DNA of 64,000 nucleotides, from the NCBI RefSeq assembly GCF_000003605.2, contig NW_003119427.1, positions 271,508 to 335,507 on the forward strand. The letters run 5' to 3'. The stretch is from Saccoglossus kowalevskii (lineage: Eukaryota; Hemichordata; Enteropneusta; Harrimaniidae). Positions within the stretch are counted from its first letter, which is position 1, and each line of letters starts with the position of its first letter. Under the pieces are notes generated by a model that was not told the origin of the DNA, made no database searches, and saw nothing but the letters and a program-made list of their open reading frames with translations. Both the position numbers and the translations under genes were made by a program. Shown here piece by piece: positions 53,301 through 63,876 of this stretch.

Positions 53301-56300
53301 TGATATTCATAGTATGGAAGCCATGAAAGATCATGACAACGACTGCTCCTTGATATGGATTAGGCCACAGCATTTAAGGAACCCACTCAGTCTACTCATT
53401 TATGGATATCTCTGGAATAAAGATCAATGATATCAAAATTAAATACAACAGAAAATTACATCCTAGTAATTAAATTTAATGTACAGGTATGTTGCCGTGT
53501 CAATCTGTCTCATAGCACATGGTATGTATAAACCACACAATAAAGATGTACTTCATACACAAAAACAATGTACTAAACAGAATATTATGAAAATAACACT
53601 TATACATGTACAATACCGTACAGAAAAATACCTGTTAAGAAGCATGTTTTTCAGCAATTATAGCCTAAAATGACTAATAAATTGGAGTGGGGAAATTATG
53701 CCCATTGTTAGGAGTGATTATGTATATTTCGTAAAAAAAAGTATGTACCGGTACATTCACAAAATTAGTGAGGCCATGAAATTGTTACCTTCATAATTTT
53801 TTTAAAAATTGTAAATGTAGATCACAAACAAAAAAAAATGCTTAAAATGCTTGAGCCTAAAAATCGTTTTATTTTGAATCATTTCATTGACACTGCCGAC
53901 AACATATGGAGTCAAATGTACGCGTGCCTCAAATATGATAACACATTGCATATTTATGATTGTTTATGACATTTAAATATATATTTCTTTTAATATTAGT
54001 AAGTACATTGTTCTATTTTTAACAGCTGCATACAGAAGGAACACACTTCCATCCCTCCCAAAGTCGCAATTTCTTTCTTGCACGTGCAGTGGTTGACACA
54101 TGTATATACAAATTTACTACATTAGAACATTTAAATATGACACGTATCTACTGAGAAGAAATCATGATATCCACCCACTCCATGTTTCTAGCAACAGCTG
54201 AAGTTGATTACATTATCAGATATGGAGAAGTCTATCACCATGGCAACCAATAACTAACTGACCTTAACGAGGATGCTTCACATGACCCAGCCATTTCAGT
54301 GTATTAAACTACCAGTGAAGGCAAAGGCTATGAAATGGATTGGTCCAGTGTTGAAATCTCTCAATCAGATGTTCCTTTGTACGTCATCTGAGTGGAGTTT
54401 GCATCGCAATAACACACCACAACAATCATCACAATTGGTTTTTATAACATTGCGACCACATACAATTCACAGTGTATAATTTGTTGTGCTGTATTGAGTT
54501 TCTCAAATTTATTGCAATAACAGAATATGAGGAGGAATTATTTGCGTCATTTTACGCATTGAGGCATTTCACGGCAACCTCATTAAAATGAAATCTTTTC
54601 AATAAAATCTATTTGTCTACTCACAGTGACTTTTCAAAACAAAACAACCCAAACATGCATGTTTTATTTGTTCAGTATAAAAGACTATTTTAAACAGATA
54701 ACATTATATAAATAATTGTCATGGTAACACAAAAATGGATACAGAAAAACAAATCAGTGCAGTTTTACTGAATAATGTACAGTACACGCATTAGTCAGAT
54801 AATATTCACTAGCGGTAGGAGTGTGGGGTTCTACATGGGACTGTTAACGAAATGTATGGGAATTTGTTTGAAGTGTATATTGTGACAGCTTTTCATATCT
54901 GCAGTATTAGAAATGAGAGTTTATAAATAATGGAGAACAATATTTCACAGTATCCTGCCGACCCATTGACGTCAGTATACAGCAATTGCAGGGCATTTTA
55001 CTAGGCAAAGTTGCCATAGCAACCTTATCTATTATCTACAAGTACTATAGAAAAGTAGTATTAACATGGTGTTTATATTCTTATGGAACCATGTGACTGC
55101 CACGTTTCAATATTTTCTATTGCCGTCCTTATGGTTGATCACTGTGAATGAGTTGAAATAACAAAAAAAAAAGAGCCACAGAATTTTAAGTATATGTATG
55201 CATTATAACCATACACGGCATTTCAATAAACAATAGCCATATACATTCCATATTTGATTGCCCTCCCCCTAATTTTAACATAATTTAATTTGCATGTTTC
55301 AGTGGCATAATTTTCACAACAGAAAACACTCAATATTACTAAATAGTTATAAAAAATATTAGTAACAGGAATAAATAAAGCTGCATACTGGTAAGATATT
55401 GTAATTTCATGTGAACAGCAAAAGACATACATGTAGATGCAAAGGTGATTCATGTTAAAAGTTGCTAACATGGGTGTACTCTCGTATTTCTAAAAGAATT
55501 TGACAAATATAATATGCAGCTACTCAAACAGATGACATTGATTTAAGGGCTTAAGTGAGATGTATGTTAAACAAAAATAAAATACATTCAAAATATCATG
55601 GTAGTCCATTGCTAATTCTGCTTCATCAGAGTAGGATGTGTTATAAATAAAATTAATGTGGGCATTATATGAACATCTACATTTTGAATCTTTTTATACA
55701 AATTTTTTGTTAATTTTGGTAAGACGAACATAATTTCCCATTGCCTTTATGACCTGTTCAAAAATCTTTGAAAGAATATGGGACAAATTCATGCTTTTAA
55801 TTAATATGTTAATTATTTCTATTTTAACAAAACTAGATATTATTATGTGATACATACAATATTACCAGTATCAAAATAACATTCCTTAGTATTTGTTAAT
55901 TTTTAATGCACACCAAACCAAAGTTATGACAAACGTTGGTTGTAAATGTACATGTTTGAATTTCATTATAAATAATGATATATTTTTTCTTCATATGTAC
56001 ATTATTAATGTGTTATTCATTAATTTACTCAAACATGTATCAAACTATGCGTGAAAGTGAAATGTAGGTAATGAAATAAATGATTGATAAGTTCAATTAT
56101 TGATTGTGAAAATCAATTTCCTTAATGAGTCGCACTAATGAATGTTCCTTGTCAGACTGTCGTCCACATAGAGTAGCACTGAGACAGCAATTAATTGAAA
56201 TGTCGACGACATTACTATCTGCGACACCGGAGATGAAACACTTTTATTGATTATCTGAGGAATATATATTGGTACATATATTCTCTGCACCGTTGCCTCT

Positions 56301-59300
56301 ACGTCTGGGAATTTCTTGAGTTAATAAAAGAAGCAAGCATTGTATATAAATGATATAATAGTAACCAAGGATGCAAAGAAAATATTCATAGATGTAACAA
56401 AATATATTATTATTTACACATTTCTAATAGCTGGCTGGCTTGGTGATCTCTGCTTCTTTATACTGTATTTGTTCTATTAGTACATGTACGCAACTTTAAT
56501 GTAAATGACAAAGTTGCATCAAAAAAGAAATCATGTTGTAATAATCCAGCATGGAGTACCGGTAAATGCAATTCTTTCGTTTATGCAAAGTTCTAGTTGT
56601 ACCACCCTCGATCGATCCAGCAAAATGATTGATCCAGCAAAATGGCGCAGATATTTGATGTCAATATACAGACACATTTCATAGTGGCAGCTTGGGAGCT
56701 GATTACAAAATGCTAATCATTGATTAGAAAGCATAACACACATTTCTACACCTCAAAGTAATTACTTTACGCTATACTGTATATCATACAGTGCACTTGT
56801 TCATTGATTAGAAGACTAAGAAACAAAGTGCTATTGGATTTTAGTGGAATCAGCACATGTACATTTTTTAGTGTCAGCTTGCCCTCCATTGTGTTGTTTG
56901 GAGACTCATATTAGAGATTTAATCTGCACAAAGTTAGAACCATTTTCATCAAAGCAATAACACACAAGAGATGTATATCAACTCAAACACAGCATGATTA
57001 TTAAAATGACATAAATTGTAAAATGACATAACGCTGTCATCAAACCAGAGACATAACCATGCACATATCGGTACATACATCCTAGGCTATGCGTCTTATT
57101 TCAAGGGTGTATTTTAATGTACATAAACAAATACCAGAAGAGAATAACAAAAACATACACATGTATAGCACTTTAAAGTAAAGAGTACTGACAATGCATA
57201 TTATGGGATGTACACGAATAAAAGCTGTAGGATTTGTACAATATCTGGATAGTAGTGTCTGTGTGTTAGAGATTCATGTCAATGTCTATCATAGACTTGA
57301 TATATTCACAACTACCACCATACAATGTACCGCATTCAGAGCAAAACTGACCTAATAGTAACCACCAATGCAGTGGTTACATTACAAAGTGATGGGAATA
57401 ACATGGCTTTTAATTTCTGAATGATAGGATCAACTTCTTCAAAAGTGAAGCCAAGCTGGTTCAAAACACTGTTTTCATGTATAGAAGAGATATACATGTA
57501 CATTGTTGGGTTTGTATCATGTATAAAAAAAAAATCCATTACATGATAAAACCGCTGCATGTACAAATTTGGAGCCTGGGACCAATGTAAATATGTTATT
57601 AATACAAGTCTACACAGATTACTCACTGAGTGTGAGTGATGACAGATGGTGCAAATGATGAAGATAATATTACTAGGCATTTATGCTGAACCATGTACTG
57701 CAGCATTTATCATATTGCTGACTTGTTTATTTAGTCTGTATTACTGTACATGTATTGGGATGACTGGGTTCAATTATTTTTTGCTCATTTTGCTGATAGT
57801 AGACTAAAACCATACCAATGGTACAAATATAATTACAATAAATAAAACAGTGATACAATATTTGAGTATAAGGGAATCTCTTGAGGACAGGGTACTAGTA
57901 ATAGTTATGAAAGCAGGTGCCTACATGTAATGTATCAGACACAACGTCATAATATTTCTGGTAGACATTTAAAACAGAATGATAATCAAGTATTTACAGT
58001 TTGCATATAGTAAATCCATCCCTAATTTCAACCATGCACATGCATTTGTACAGTAAACTGTTTACATCATTATCAGTTGTTGCACTATGAATATTTGACA
58101 GCAATCATGGAGATGAAAATTCACAAAAACCACTATGACTCACTGTCTTTAAACTTGCAATGGAATATAATCAGTACTGCAAAACATTACACTGACTTTT
58201 GAGTTTTGACTGACTAAAAGTGGTAAAAAGTATTTATAGAAATTAGTAATGTCTCACATGGAATCAGAACCAGCTGTTACAATGTACACCATGTCATTTC
58301 ATATGTAGATAAAGTTGAAAAGGTGATTCATTAACAATATAATACTGATAAAAAAAAAAAAAAATGTTATATCCAATAAAATTGTTGCTACTGTAAAAGG
58401 ATTAATTATACACTGGGTTTTAATTTTGCTAATTTCGCTGACTGGAAAATGCCCTAAATTAAAACCCAGTGAATATGTAAAATTGTGCATAGAACACATT
58501 ATCTAAATGATAAAACCGTGAATTTAAAACCCACTGAATTTGCCTGAAAAGGCAATCCAGTGAAAATTAGTCATTTTACAGTATTTGGTTTAACATGCTT
58601 TATTGGACTTTAATCCACTTCTTTTTTCTTAAATGTTTCATGAAAATTACGAGATATCCCTATAACTCAGTAAGTCTGATTAATATAGTGTATACGTGAA
58701 CAAGATGATGAATGGAAGAAGGCTACATTTCGGGGCAGCATTGCAGAAATGTACGAAACCACTGTTTTATCAGATGGTACTGAGCCGCCAGCTCTTCATT
58801 AAATTTTCAAGTACTCATAGAATCATGGAACATGTTTATTTTGTTTACACTTTAGTCTTTCGTTTCCCATTTTAATACAAAAATTGAATATACTGCAAGA
58901 TTTGTTTCTAAGAGTGAATGTATGATGATGGCCTATAATACTGCGACATTAGTTTTAATAATAATTTTGCAACACAGAATTTACTATGAATTTTGTAATC
59001 ATAAAAATTTCAGTTCCAGTGTCAATCATAAACATTGTAGCAGCAAACTACAACTGTTTTCCATCGACATGGCGTAGGATTACAAACATCAGATATAGAA
59101 TTCGGTTTAGATTAGTTTCATTTCCACTGCTTGGAATTTTATTGATTGTACGATTTAATGGTGTTCATGATAAAGTCATAGTGACTCAGTCTTCAGAACT
59201 CTAGTAAAATTTCCACTGATACACCCCTTATCAAATTTCATGGAATTACAGAATTAAAGAAACTTTGTACATATATTTTGTAAGCATTATTCATACATGC

Positions 59301-59886
59301 AAAACAATTCTACATGTAGCTTCCATGAAACTGGGGGCTGAAAAAAGCATGACTTGTAATTTAAGTTCACCTATTTGCCATTAAGTCCATGTAAACCATA
59401 AGAAAAAAAATGAAGAAAAAAAATCGAAGACAATACATGATGTCAAGGAATAATTACAGGCACTGCAGAGAATAGAATCTGTGAGCCTGTGCAGTCACTG
59501 TTCTGTGATTATCTTTACAGGGGGGGGGGGGGGGTAATACTGACATTAGTAAAAATCTATGCAGGCTGTGCAGCAATACTAGATAGATAGAATTCTACTT
59601 TTTCTTTCTTTTTTGTTATTTAGAGATGCATCTTGTTATAATAACCATGGAGGTACAATCTCTTTTTTACCTCTATCTTACCTAAATCTTGTACTTCATA
59701 ATTTATAATCAGAGACAACCACTATTAATCTCTAAATGTTTTCACATACCTTGATTCTTGAGCTTGCATGTGTGGTGGACTAGCTATGGCGCCCAGCGGT
59801 GCCCATCTTTCTTTAGGTCTATCCATCATTTGTTCATCCAAACTGTCGTAGGAGTCATCCGGGGTGGTCGTCACTTCTTCCATCAT
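41221..59886 (-). CDS. RUNDC1: RUN domain-containing protein 1 (RUNDC1), complete, 14 coding exons
   Basis: Fourteen exons join in frame into a 573-residue protein; the human protein is about 613. The N-terminus has RWAPLGAIA (residues 27-35), the counterpart of the vertebrate RWAPVGAVA. Residues 56-100 include LNTSLLALTTHFAQVQFRLK, almost identical to vertebrate RUNDC1, then LLKELESFAFQGCPDV. Coiled-coil segments occupy roughly 49-100 and 126-245. The C-terminal RUN domain spans about 336-573, with HAWEVLVEYYEMKNG, SPARKLSQSF, GKQTLLTAI, and the end LPSDLAIRQFHNIRDAF, matching the family's invariant C-terminus. RUN domains usually bind small GTPases or vesicle-fusion factors; human RUNDC1 has been linked to p53 inhibition and to autophagosome fusion control. 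No broken exon is seen. The first of two tandem ATGs was chosen as the start. Confidence 0.96.
42111..42317. mobile_element. Family-A MITE, copy 1 (RUNDC1 intron 13)
   Basis: Ends CTGCAAAATGAC and, inverted, CTGTAAAAGAATT, each flanked by TA. ACTGGGTTTTAATTT-like words occur three times inside, so the terminal inverted repeats extend about 55 bp. It is closely similar, in opposite orientation, to 58391-58581. TA flanks suggest a Tc1/mariner-type relative. Confidence 0.75.
42342..42436 (-). CDS. RUNDC1: RUNDC1 exon 13 (RUN domain)
   Basis: It completes Asn 507 and codes EHKLATWCRLLARTPSIIDM then HYTSWSYMQKT. It ends one base into a Gly codon. A MITE ends 24 bases into the following intron. 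Confidence 0.94.
42721..42911 (-). CDS. RUNDC1: RUNDC1 exon 12 (RUN domain)
   Basis: 63 codons plus two bases: NGLRYTSSPARKLSQSFKLD, then IIGGAAITGKQTLLTAIDSV and SLDSQFKAFVCEGL. SPARKLSQSF is identical to the vertebrate protein. Confidence 0.96.
43595..43708 (-). CDS. RUNDC1: RUNDC1 exon 11 (RUN domain)
   Basis: 38 codons in phase 0, including SVMLPISCLVPR and IHAWEVLVEYYEMK, the family's HPWELFVKYYHAK element. Confidence 0.95.
43922..44017 (-). CDS. RUNDC1: RUNDC1 exon 10 (RUN domain)
   Basis: 32 codons in phase 0: TPWTRPLDEVTIGVRRKLAP then ALRDLFQHGLMK, like vertebrate VRKELTVAVRDLLAHGL. Confidence 0.94.
44167..44278 (-). CDS. RUNDC1: RUNDC1 exon 9 (start of RUN domain)
   Basis: It completes Glu 336 and codes ELLKRLEKAVDYVYELARVH then an acidic linker ending TSDSEE. 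Several AG dinucleotides lie at the acceptor; only the first keeps the family frame. Confidence 0.9.
44889..45028 (-). CDS. RUNDC1: RUNDC1 exon 8
   Basis: 46 codons plus two bases: REKNIRVLKRALTVLQLVAV then TQFGCGASKL, corresponding to vertebrate LMRRALAVLQIFAVSQFGC. The donor GA|GTAAGT splits a Glu codon. Confidence 0.94.
45189..45263 (-). CDS. RUNDC1: RUNDC1 exon 7
   Basis: 25 codons in phase 0, GKEDGVSDDSPECCISPQIH then NGDTD. Low conservation is expected in this linker; it is called because phase and splice sites fit. Confidence 0.8.
45526..45573. repeat. Perfect 24-bp tandem duplication in RUNDC1 intron 6
   Basis: TTTTTCCAAACCTTGGTTGG plus CTGG occurs twice in a row without change, so it is recent. 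Confidence 0.9.
45665..45820 (-). CDS. RUNDC1: RUNDC1 exon 6
   Basis: 52 codons in phase 0: IVNPAKVKEMVIDQLKSQIG then DLERFISFLQGE and a Cys-rich NENCDCAVHGGK, parallel to the vertebrate IVNPARVKEQLVEQLKTQI and HCECKAGGK. Splicing at AAG|GTAAG keeps the frame. Confidence 0.95.
46067..46219 (-). CDS. RUNDC1: RUNDC1 exon 5
   Basis: 51 codons in phase 0, including VLEKQTIILEELKEKLDLNL and LSTEDLKRTVDAAVGK, matching vertebrate RVIIDELIKKLDMNL and LSTEELRQRVDAAV. Confidence 0.95.
47140..47296. mobile_element. Family-B MITE, copy 1 (RUNDC1 intron 4)
   Basis: Begins CTGTAAAATACTTTATTTTC and ends ATTATTTTACAG, with TA on both sides. It shares ends and GAAATTAATTTTCGC words with 61045-61226. Confidence 0.75.
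47907..48014 (-). CDS. RUNDC1: RUNDC1 exon 4 (coiled coil)
   Basis: 36 codons in phase 0: SDKERESKIGEKREKQVELI then SQLKKQLDDLETYAYK, like the vertebrate LQLKTQLDDLERFAY. A minisatellite begins only about 30 bases upstream of its acceptor. Confidence 0.93.
48044..48765. repeat. Minisatellite, 21-bp unit, in RUNDC1 intron 3
   Basis: The core array (about 48370-48690) repeats GGTACCAATGAACCGATGGG-type units of 21 bp. Variants alternate in a GGTTAT or GGTGGT position in the order T T T G T T G G G G (variant) G G G. Left of it, a larger 49-bp block ending in the same motif is duplicated (48116-48213), with a diverged third copy near 48320. Because 21 is a multiple of three, frames stay open on both strands without being genes. 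Confidence 0.93.
48066..48115. other. Assembly gap (50 N) inside minisatellite
   Basis: Fifty N within the repeat array, where assemblers commonly fail. The true array length is unknown. Confidence 0.98.
49195..49640. repeat. Dispersed repeat family C, copy 2, with terminal hairpin
   Basis: Two near-identical blocks of AAAATGGCCACCAGTC and GCCATTTTGAAT are followed by a third diverged block, TATAATATTATGTATGATG, and the CATGCATGTCTAAGACATCC segment. It ends with the hairpin CCCTGTT..CGGAC / GTCCG..AACAGGG at 49612-49640. A hairpin near one end would fit a Helitron-like element, but no replicase or clear TC start is visible. Confidence 0.55.
50234..50326 (-). CDS. RUNDC1: RUNDC1 exon 3
   Basis: 31 codons in phase 0: VLLKELESFAFQGCPDVRGC then TSQDAQILEDC. 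LKELE.FAF.GCP is a hallmark of the family. Borders are ATAG and TGT|GTAAGT. Confidence 0.93.
51263..51407 (-). CDS. RUNDC1: RUNDC1 exon 2 (coiled coil; GC donor)
   Basis: It codes residues 46-94, SHVDAYQQLQKLEEEQEQLN then TSLLALTTHFAQVQFRLKQI. The donor is GAG|GCAAGT, a GC-type 5' splice site with an otherwise perfect consensus. The frame requires this border. Confidence 0.95.
51746..52115. repeat. Dispersed repeat family D, copy 2, with short inverted ends
   Basis: It starts GCTCCGCTGTC and ends GACAGCGGAGC, exact complements. Near the right end, CTGTCAT and ATGACAG form a second small hairpin. The body matches 23240-23520 in order. No coding capacity is seen. Confidence 0.55.
58391..58581. 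mobile_element. Family-A MITE, copy 2 (RUNDC1 intron 1)
   Basis: Begins CTGTAAAAGGATTAATTA and ends TCATTTTACAG, with TA outside both ends. The body matches copy 1 read from the other strand, including TTTAGATAATGTGTTCTATG. Confidence 0.78.
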
Positions 59887-59900
59887 CTTGACAAGTTATT
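59750..59900 (-). CDS. RUNDC1: RUNDC1 exon 1 (coding from 59886)
   Basis: Coding begins at ATGATGGAAG (59886) and reads MMEEVTTTPDDSYDSLDEQM, then the conserved RWAPLGAIA motif, to the donor AAG|GTATGTG at 59749. The sequence CCCGCTTCAG just upstream looks like an acceptor, so this exon may start at 59900 and a non-coding 5' exon may lie further right. Confidence 0.9.
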
Positions 59901-60647
59901 CTGAAGCGGGAAATGTGTAGGAGTTACATATTGACTGCAGAGTGATATGTGTTTACTCAACGAAGGTTTGGTTTATTCAGTTTATGACATTGTTTCATGC
60001 AAATGTACAAATGAAATTAAAAATCAAAATCGAATAAAAGTTAATGAACACATGACACTTAAATTGCTCCTCTGTCATTATAATACTGCCAAAATGGCGA
60101 CATTCCACTCAAATACAACCATGAATTTCTCGAAAATAAGGCTGGTGACCCAACTTTTTTTGAGTCAATATCCTGATATTTCCCTAGAGTATATTTTATT
60201 GCAAAATGAATATATTCTGGGTATTTTCATATATGAGTGGCTTCTACCTTAATTAAAAAAAGTATAGCTGACTGGTAAATAACAACACACATACAGTCAC
60301 TATGGTATGAGTATTGTATTTTTTTAATAGCCCAATGTTTTCATTCTATTTTAACCGAAAAATATAATACCTCTGATTAACAATAATCGTACTGTATTTG
60401 TACACGCCGCTCAGATTATATAATCGACCACCACATACGAATGAATGGACGTCGTCATTAATCAATCAATCACGTCGACCAAACTATACTCATACGTTAC
60501 ATATACACATACTAGTATCTAAAAACACACGTGGACATACAAATAAATGTATAAAATGAAAATATCTATAATACATAGTATATGAACACCGGGATTTCTG
60601 AGAATCTAATCATGCAAAAAAAAAATGTATAATGCAACTCGGAAACG

Positions 60648-60665
60648 AGTCGCAAATTTGCGACT
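60648..60665. repeat. 18-bp perfect palindrome
   Basis: AGTCGCAAATTTGCGACT reads the same on both strands. It lies about 0.8 kb upstream of the RUNDC1 start; no factor is assigned. Confidence 0.6.
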
Positions 60666-60858
60666 TGATCGGTACGACGGTCAAGAACGAATATAGTGAT
60701 AATGAGTCCATAATAAACATATTGTTCTTATCGATATATTTCACCTTTATAAAATAGATACTTCCTATAGTTCTCTCTCCTAAAATGGCAAAGCGGTACA
60801 CAACTGTGGAGAATCGGCAGAAAATCAAGCCACGACTACAATTTCATCCACACACACA

Positions 60859-60914
60859 CCGCCATATTGGATTCACCCGTGGTATCATCCGGGACATCGA
60901 CATCATTGACGTCA
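60859..60914 (-). promoter_or_regulatory. Candidate RUNDC1 promoter motifs: YY1-type and CRE
   Basis: CCAATATGGCGG on the minus strand (60859-60870) matches the YY1 consensus, which in animals often lies just downstream of transcription starts. The full CRE palindrome TGACGTCA is at 60907-60914. The area has raised CpG. With a possible acceptor at 59901, a 5' UTR intron would link this site to the coding start. This is inference; no transcript is available. Confidence 0.4.
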
Positions 60915-61044
60915 TCGCCACTTTCACATTTAGTTTTTCCGTAGGTTTCGACAGAGGGCAGCACACAGCACAATAATAACACAACACTGACTCCACTGAC
61001 TCGGGCAAGTGAAAAGATTCAACATACATGTCCTTATTTGAATA

Positions 61045-61226
61045 CTGTAAAACACTTTATTTTAGCTGGAATTAATCTTCGCTGTATGGAGTTTATTTTC
61101 ACTGTTTTTTGACAATTTTAATGTAAAATATAGGAAAAGGAGCACATTTTTGTATATTCGCTAGATTTTATTTTCACTGAATGAATGATTCAAATTAATT
61201 CCAAGCGAAAATAAAGTACTTTACAG
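61045..61226. mobile_element. Family-B MITE, copy 2 (RUNDC1 upstream)
   Basis: Begins CTGTAAAACACTTTATTTTA and ends AAATAAAGTACTTTACAG, with TA flanks. The inverted repeats are about 33 bp long. Family A has the same outermost bases, so both may be moved by one transposase. Confidence 0.78.
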
Positions 61227-61689
61227 TATGCCCCTTTTAATTAATTTGCACCAACCAAAACTCGATAACTTAAGTCTGTTGCAATGTACAATTGAATTGT
61301 GTGGTGGAGAAGGAGAAGATAGAACTGTTTTAAAATTCCTCTAAAGAATTTGAAGCAATTTTTTGTACTTTATATTTGTACAAGAAGTCTCTCTTTGTCT
61401 CTCGAGAGCGCCGCCAACGTCCGTTTGAGTAAAATGCCATCACACAAATAAAAAGCAAGTACACACAAAAACATTATCAAAAACAAATCAGCAAATCAAG
61501 GACTCTGTACTTAATTGCCATATTTAAGAAATGATCTCACACTTATTATTTGAATAACAGCGCAAACATTTGTTGTCCATTTACTGAACACGTCATCTGA
61601 TCATTCCAATTACTAGTAGTTGATTTGCTTTGTATGACGTGAACTTAGGTCGAACTGACTTACTACGGGTAAAATGTAACCTCGTACTA

Positions 61690-61862
61690 CCTGCCTCATA
61701 GCCCTGTTGTCCAAGCGATTGAGCAATAGGCAACTCACCAACCCACATTGAACCAGCGTGGTGAGTTACGGTTCAACCCCACAACATAATGAAGCTGTTG
61801 TGGAGGCCACCTGCCAGCAGTGGCTTGAAAGGATGAGATGAAGATGATGATGATGATGACGT
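61690..61862 (+). repeat. tRNA-derived SINE with GAT tail
   Basis: TTGTCCAAGCGATTGAGC resembles a tRNA A box (Leu/Ser type) and GGTTCAACCCC a B box, about 45 bases apart. A unique body with CACCTGCCAGCAGTGGCTTG follows, then a GAT/ATG simple-repeat tail. No clear target duplication was found, and other copies were not seen in the window. Confidence 0.55.
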
Positions 61863-63096
61863 AATCATTAAAGGCAGTTTCTAATCAACACACACACCGT
61901 GGACTTTCGCTACGTCAACTACATCTAACAAAATAAGGTTTCCTTCGTCATTAATCATAGTATAAAAACAGTTTGTTATGTTTCTTGTCTATCCACAATA
62001 TAATTGAAACTTTAATTGCCTGAGCGTGGGCCACTAATGTCTCCTTGAATGGATATATTATATGATATTTATTATACAAGGATGGCCAGTGCTTATACGG
62101 AACCGTGTCGTTTTATGCTGAACGACTACATCGTCGTCTATGAGTACATCCAAGTACATTGCCAACTCGGACAGTGTTTCCCATTTCCCTGACGGTATAC
62201 AGAGACTCAACCAACCATTTCAGCAAATCCCCATCTTTAAAACCTTGGGAATCGCTAACAGCGGCATTTAATAGTCCCAGACATTAATAAGTAATACCAT
62301 TCCGGTTTTCGACATTGTGAAATTTCTTTCGTTTTTTTTTTTGGGGGGGGGGGGAGGGTAACCTGCACAAGTTCGGATGGCGTTAGTGGTGTCATGCGGA
62401 AATTGGTCATATATCCAGGGTTGAAATGACAAGTCTTGATTCACAATAAAAGAACAGAGCATACTTTTATTTTTTGAAACTGATTAATTTTTACATTTAG
62501 ATGAAGAACGTTGCATACGTTGTCATTGCGATTAAAATATATTTTTGTACAAAAAATGTAAACGTTTGTAAAACTGTGTCTTGTACTTTACCGTAATACG
62601 TCATTTTGCTGACAATTTTGATTTAATTATATAAAACGATGCCTGTTTTTGTCGTTTCTTAGCAATGGATATGGATAAATGATTGGAATCAAATCTGGGC
62701 ATACTGTCTAAAACATTCCCAGTTTTAGAGATATGGGTGTAATAGGTATGAGTACAATATGTCGAGAATTAAAACTATCATATCGATATAGAGTAAATAG
62801 AGTAAAATGGCTAGTTCACGATTTTTCCTTCCAGTCGTCAACACGTCATGCAGTTATTGTGTTGTTATTTTTTTTTATAAATCCAACATTCTGTAATAAA
62901 GTAACGTATGGTAGGTATTTAAATGTAACAATTATTTAAATGAAGTTGGTTCTTATACTTTTGATTCAGGAATGAACTTTGCCCTAGTCCGCGGTGTTTC
63001 TGCTAGCGTAGTGTCAATCATATTATCATCATCAGAGTCTTTGTCCACGGCGCATGCGTCAATTTCCTACGAAGACATAACGGTAACAAATATTAC

Positions 63097-63487
63097 CAGA
63101 GGTACATTACTTGGGGTTTGCAACTACGGTGACATGATACCAAGGTCCCGTTTCAATCTCGCTCTCGCATAAGCGTTCCAACTCAGAAAAATGCGAATGC
63201 GCATGCCCGAGGTAACTAGAATACTGAGATGTCCAGGTAGATCAAAATAGCTGCTCGCGATGACAGATTACGATAACTATATTTTCTGTACATTTTCGAT
63301 GTATTACATTTTTTCACTATGAATGCGGTAATACATGTTTTATTGTTTTATTACAAACTGCCTATGTCATGTCAGAAGGTCGTAAGCATCAGTCTCGCTA
63401 TCTACGAGACGAGACTTGAATGGGATCTTGGCATGATGTCACCGTACAGTACTATGCGCGTTGCAAACCCCAAGTAATGTACCTCTG
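63097..63487. mobile_element. Foldback MITE with 7-bp target duplication (hAT- or P-like)
   Basis: Both ends begin CAGAGGTACATTACTTGGGG and stay similar for about 80 bp, with a 14-base insertion in the right arm. ATATTAC lies directly outside each end (63090-63096 and 63488-63494). A CAG start and 7-8 bp duplication fit hAT or P elements. No transposase is present. Confidence 0.82.
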
Positions 63488-63876
63488 ATATTACAGATCA
63501 ACGATTGATAAACACATATTGGCACCATAACACTCAATTTACAGTCAGTACGACAATGCTTCGTGCTGTATCTGCTATGTGTCAAGTGGTCGACATCAAT
63601 GATGTATACGTACTGCCTCCAAATATGGAGTATAGCTACACGCTTTTTAAATATTATGTTCGATTGCTATTGCAAAATGAACACAGTGTCAATACGTTGC
63701 ATGTATTAAGTATACAAGTTCATGCATTTTTTACACATTGACACAGTGAAATCTAGTGAATTTGTATAGTTTTACATCTCGAATGAGTTTATACTGTACT
63801 CACTTCACGTATGGGAATCAAAACGCAATATATAAAAACAGTGTATGCTTTATTTGGTTTGTTGTGAACTACTTAC

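Larger units (their letters stand above)
51408..59749. other. RUNDC1 intron 1 (8.3 kb)
   Basis: AT-rich intron holding family D copy 2 and family A copy 2. A short duplicated CTGCACATCAGT...GTCGATACT word occurs within 52770-52890 and a 16-bp duplication near 56609-56645. A 14-G run lies at about 59521. No other exon was recognised. Confidence 0.6.
59901..63876. other. Region upstream of RUNDC1
   Basis: It contains the promoter motifs, family-B MITE, SINE and foldback MITE listed separately, and a poly-T/poly-G tract near 62331-62357. A minus-strand open stretch at 60836-61018 lacks a Met. No recognised gene lies here. Confidence 0.55.

Noticed and set aside
62972-63172. 66-codon plus-strand frame as a small gene
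   Set aside because: Its second half is the left arm of the foldback MITE, so the frame is accidental.
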